Assembly: GCA_025356445.1 (NCBI GenBank)
Contig: JANXSZ010000067.1
Location: 1-37,645, forward strand
DNA: 37,645 nt
Direction: 5' to 3'
Origin: Betaproteobacteria bacterium
GTDB lineage: Bacteria; Pseudomonadota; Gammaproteobacteria; Burkholderiales; Burkholderiaceae_C
Part shown: positions 36,163 to 37,645 of the stretch, in pieces
How positions within the stretch are numbered: the first letter of the stretch is position 1
Layout of the letters: each line of letters starts with the position of its first letter
The notes under the pieces: generated by a model
The model's database searches: none
What the model was told of the DNA's origin: nothing
What the model saw: only the letters and a program-made list of their open reading frames with translations
Program-made: the position numbers and the translations under genes

Positions 36163-36179
36163 ATTTTCAGGAGCACACC

Positions 36180-37409
36180 ATGACCATCGAAATGATTGAA
36201 ATCGAAGAATTCAACCAAGGCACACAGATCAAGGTGATTGGTGTCGGCGGCGGCGGCGGCAATGCTGTCGAGCACATGATCGCCCGTCAAGTGCAGGGCG
36301 TAGAGTTCATTTGCGCGAATACCGATGCGCAGGCTTTGGCACGCAGTTCGGCGCATCGCACCATTCAGCTCGGTCAAAGCGGCCTAGGTGCAGGCAGTAA
36401 GCCTGACAAGGGCCGTGAAGCAGCTGATGCCGCAGAAGCAGATATTCGCGCGTCGATTGCTGGTGCACATATGTTGTTCATTACTGCAGGTATGGGGGGC
36501 GGCACGGGCACTGGGGCCGCGCCTGTGATTGCGCGTATCGCTAAAGAAATGGGTATCTTGACTGTTGGCGTTGTGACCAAACCGTTTGAGTTTGAAGGCG
36601 GTCGCCGCATGTCGAATGCCGATACGGGTTTGTCAGAGCTTGAGGCCAACGTAGATTCGTTGATCGTGGTGTTGAATGAAAAGTTGCTCGAAGTGCTGGG
36701 TGACGATATCAGTGAAGAAGCTGCTTTTGCCCATGCCAATGATGTGTTGAAAAACGCAGTAGGTGGTATTGCCGAAATCATTACGGTACCTGGCAATGTG
36801 AATGTGGACTTTGAAGACGTACGCACGGTGATGGGTGAACCAGGTAAGGCCATGATGGGTACCGCTATCGCCTCTGGCCCTGATCGTGCACGCATTGCGG
36901 CTGAGCAAGCTGTGGCCTGCCCGTTGCTTGAAGGTATTGATCTCTCTGGAGCCAAAGGTGTCTTGGTGCTGATTTCTGCTGCCAAGGGCTCTTTGAAGTT
37001 GAGCGAGTCCAAACTGGCGATGAACACCATCCGTGCCATTGCCTCTGAAGGTGCTCACGTGATTTATGGCACGGCTTATGACGACAGTCTGGACGACAAC
37101 ATCCGTGTGACCGTGGTCGCAACAGGCTTGAGCCGTCAACAAGCACGTCGCCCTGCGGTGCCACTGCAAGTGATTCAGCGCACAGGTACGGACAATATTC
37201 CTTTCCATATGCCTGCAGGCAGCGCAACTGGCGTAAGTGCAGGGATGGGCGGAACTATGAATGCACCCGATTACAGTGGCTTGGCTGTGACAGCACCCCG
37301 TGTGTGGCATACCAACCGTGTTCAGGCGGCAGCCAAGGTGGATGCACTTTCTAGTGGCGGCATGGACGATCTGGACATTCCTGCATTTTTGCGTAAGCAG
37401 GCCGATTGA
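36180..37409 (+). CDS. ftsZ: cell division GTPase FtsZ
   Basis: The protein has 409 residues. ATG 36180 follows AGGAG at 36169-36173 with six bases between; the frame is open 90 bases upstream but that part is not conserved. IKVIGVGGGGGNAVEHM starts near 15, the GTP signature loop is GMGGGTGTGAAPVIA near 104-118, the T7 loop region contains NVDFEDVRTVM, and the C-terminal peptide DDLDIPAFLRKQAD binds FtsA and other partners. A variable linker of about 60 residues precedes that tail. It is the last gene of the dcw cluster in this window. Confidence 0.98.
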   Translation: MTIEMIEIEEFNQGTQIKVIGVGGGGGNAVEHMIARQVQGVEFICANTDAQALARSSAHRTIQLGQSGLGAGSKPDKGREAADAAEADIRASIAGAHMLFITAGMGGGTGTGAAPVIARIAKEMGILTVGVVTKPFEFEGGRRMSNADTGLSELEANVDSLIVVLNEKLLEVLGDDISEEAAFAHANDVLKNAVGGIAEIITVPGNVNVDFEDVRTVMGEPGKAMMGTAIASGPDRARIAAEQAVACPLLEGIDLSGAKGVLVLISAAKGSLKLSESKLAMNTIRAIASEGAHVIYGTAYDDSLDDNIRVTVVATGLSRQQARRPAVPLQVIQRTGTDNIPFHMPAGSATGVSAGMGGTMNAPDYSGLAVTAPRVWHTNRVQAAAKVDALSSGGMDDLDIPAFLRKQAD

Positions 37410-37490
37410 TCCATATGCCTTCAAGTGGCTGTTTACCCAGCGTAGACAGTCACTGAAAGCTGCCTATTTCAATTTCTTTATAAAATCTGA
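37410..37490 (+). other. intergenic stretch after ftsZ
   Basis: No gene was seen between the ftsZ stop and the window end (236 bases). This first part holds a hairpin at 37424-37454 and an AT-rich stretch (ATTTCTTTATAAAAT) at 37473-37487 that precedes the promoter. Confidence 0.5.
37424..37454 (+). terminator. hairpin after ftsZ
   Basis: AGTGGCTGT at 37424-37432 pairs with ACAGTCACT at 37446-37454 over nine base pairs, one of them G-U, with a 13-base loop. No T run follows directly, so it is either an imperfect terminator of the dcw transcript or a 3'-end stabilising structure. Confidence 0.45.
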
Positions 37491-37519
37491 TTGCTCCTCG
37501 TGAAAACCCGTGCTATGAT
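37491..37519 (+). promoter_or_regulatory. sigma70-type promoter after ftsZ
   Basis: TTGCTC at 37491-37496 and TATGAT at 37514-37519 are spaced by 17 bases; the -10 matches five of six consensus bases. Transcription would start near 37526 and run out of the window. In many betaproteobacteria lpxC follows ftsZ, so it may serve lpxC (inference). Confidence 0.55.
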
Positions 37520-37543
37520 TGAGAGCTTCACTGCTAGGGGATG

Positions 37544-37559
37544 TTGCTAGAAATAGCAA
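37544..37559 (+). ncRNA. leader hairpin with GAAA tetraloop
   Basis: TTGCTA at 37544-37549 and TAGCAA at 37554-37559 form a six-bp stem closed by a GAAA tetraloop, about 20 bases after the predicted start site. GATGTT occurs on both sides (37540-37545 and 37560-37565). This looks like a structured 5' leader or a small RNA; no known riboswitch was recognised. Confidence 0.4.
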
Positions 37560-37593
37560 GATGTTCAGGTGGAGGGGCTAGAGTTAAGTTTTG

Positions 37594-37614
37594 ATCAATT
37601 TCATGTAAATTGAT
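37594..37614 (+). promoter_or_regulatory. perfect 8-bp palindrome in the leader
   Basis: ATCAATTT at 37594-37601 and AAATTGAT at 37607-37614 are exact inverted copies with a five-base spacer (CATGT). It could be an operator, a second leader hairpin or an attenuator stem. The window ends 31 bases later without a recognisable gene start. Confidence 0.45.
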
Positions 37615-37645
37615 TGCAGGTTTCTCTGGGTTTGCTTTGTTTGGT

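Noticed and set aside
36719-36735. Seventeen bases in ftsZ resembling the murD repeat copy (16 of 17 match)
   Set aside because: It lies in a conserved helix of FtsZ and lacks the head and tail of the other copies; a match of this length between two points of a 37-kb window can arise by chance.
1-37645. tRNA, rRNA, CRISPR, transposase or phage genes
   Set aside because: None were recognised by reading the sequence; a tRNA or covariance scan was not possible here.

Overview
The window reads as a chromosomal segment of a betaproteobacterium, most likely a member of the Comamonadaceae close to Rhodoferax or Polaromonas. I infer this from the gene order, the long alanine-rich DksA that has lost most zinc cysteines, a GC-rich hairpin element at the 5' end of xerC, and short AGCT/GCCCATG-type sequences inside genes. 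I recall the last two as common in that family; this is memory, not a search result.

Region 1 (about 1-2950, minus strand) holds a NUDIX/metallo-beta-lactamase fusion protein followed by an RsuA-type pseudouridine synthase whose catalytic Asp position reads Glu. Region 2 (about 3086-7895, plus strand) is an accessory cassette. It has two tandem, closely related S8 (subtilisin/kexin-like) lipoprotein proteases and then a small exported or membrane-anchored protein that could be their partner. Region 3 (7939-10723) is the familiar dapF - DUF484 - xerC run, with a REP-like element forming the start of xerC. Region 4 (10766-16104) holds an RlmI-like methyltransferase, a COG0523/CobW GTPase with a histidine-rich loop, a DksA-like regulator and a large STAS-domain protein. 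Region 5 (16199-19673) is hslV-hslU followed by an orphan amino-acid adenylation domain.

Region 6 (about 19.9-37.4 kb) is a complete division and cell wall (dcw) cluster: mraZ, rsmH, ftsL, ftsI, murE, murF, mraY, murD, ftsW, murG, murC, ddl, ftsQ, ftsA, ftsZ. Eight junctions overlap, which suggests translational coupling. Four repeats with 10-bp periodicity lie upstream of mraZ and fit MraZ autoregulatory boxes. The last 236 bases carry a hairpin, a good sigma70-type promoter and a structured leader for a gene beyond the edge (lpxC would be usual there; inference).

Functionally, dapF supplies meso-diaminopimelate to MurE. MurC/D/E/F and Ddl build the UDP-MurNAc-pentapeptide, MraY and MurG make lipid I and II, and FtsW/FtsI polymerise septal wall under the FtsZ/FtsA/FtsQ/FtsL divisome. 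No tRNA, rRNA, CRISPR array, transposase or prophage gene was seen. The least ordinary items are the protease cassette, the orphan adenylation domain, the altered active site of the pseudouridine synthase, the non-phosphorylatable STAS protein and the gene-embedded repeats.
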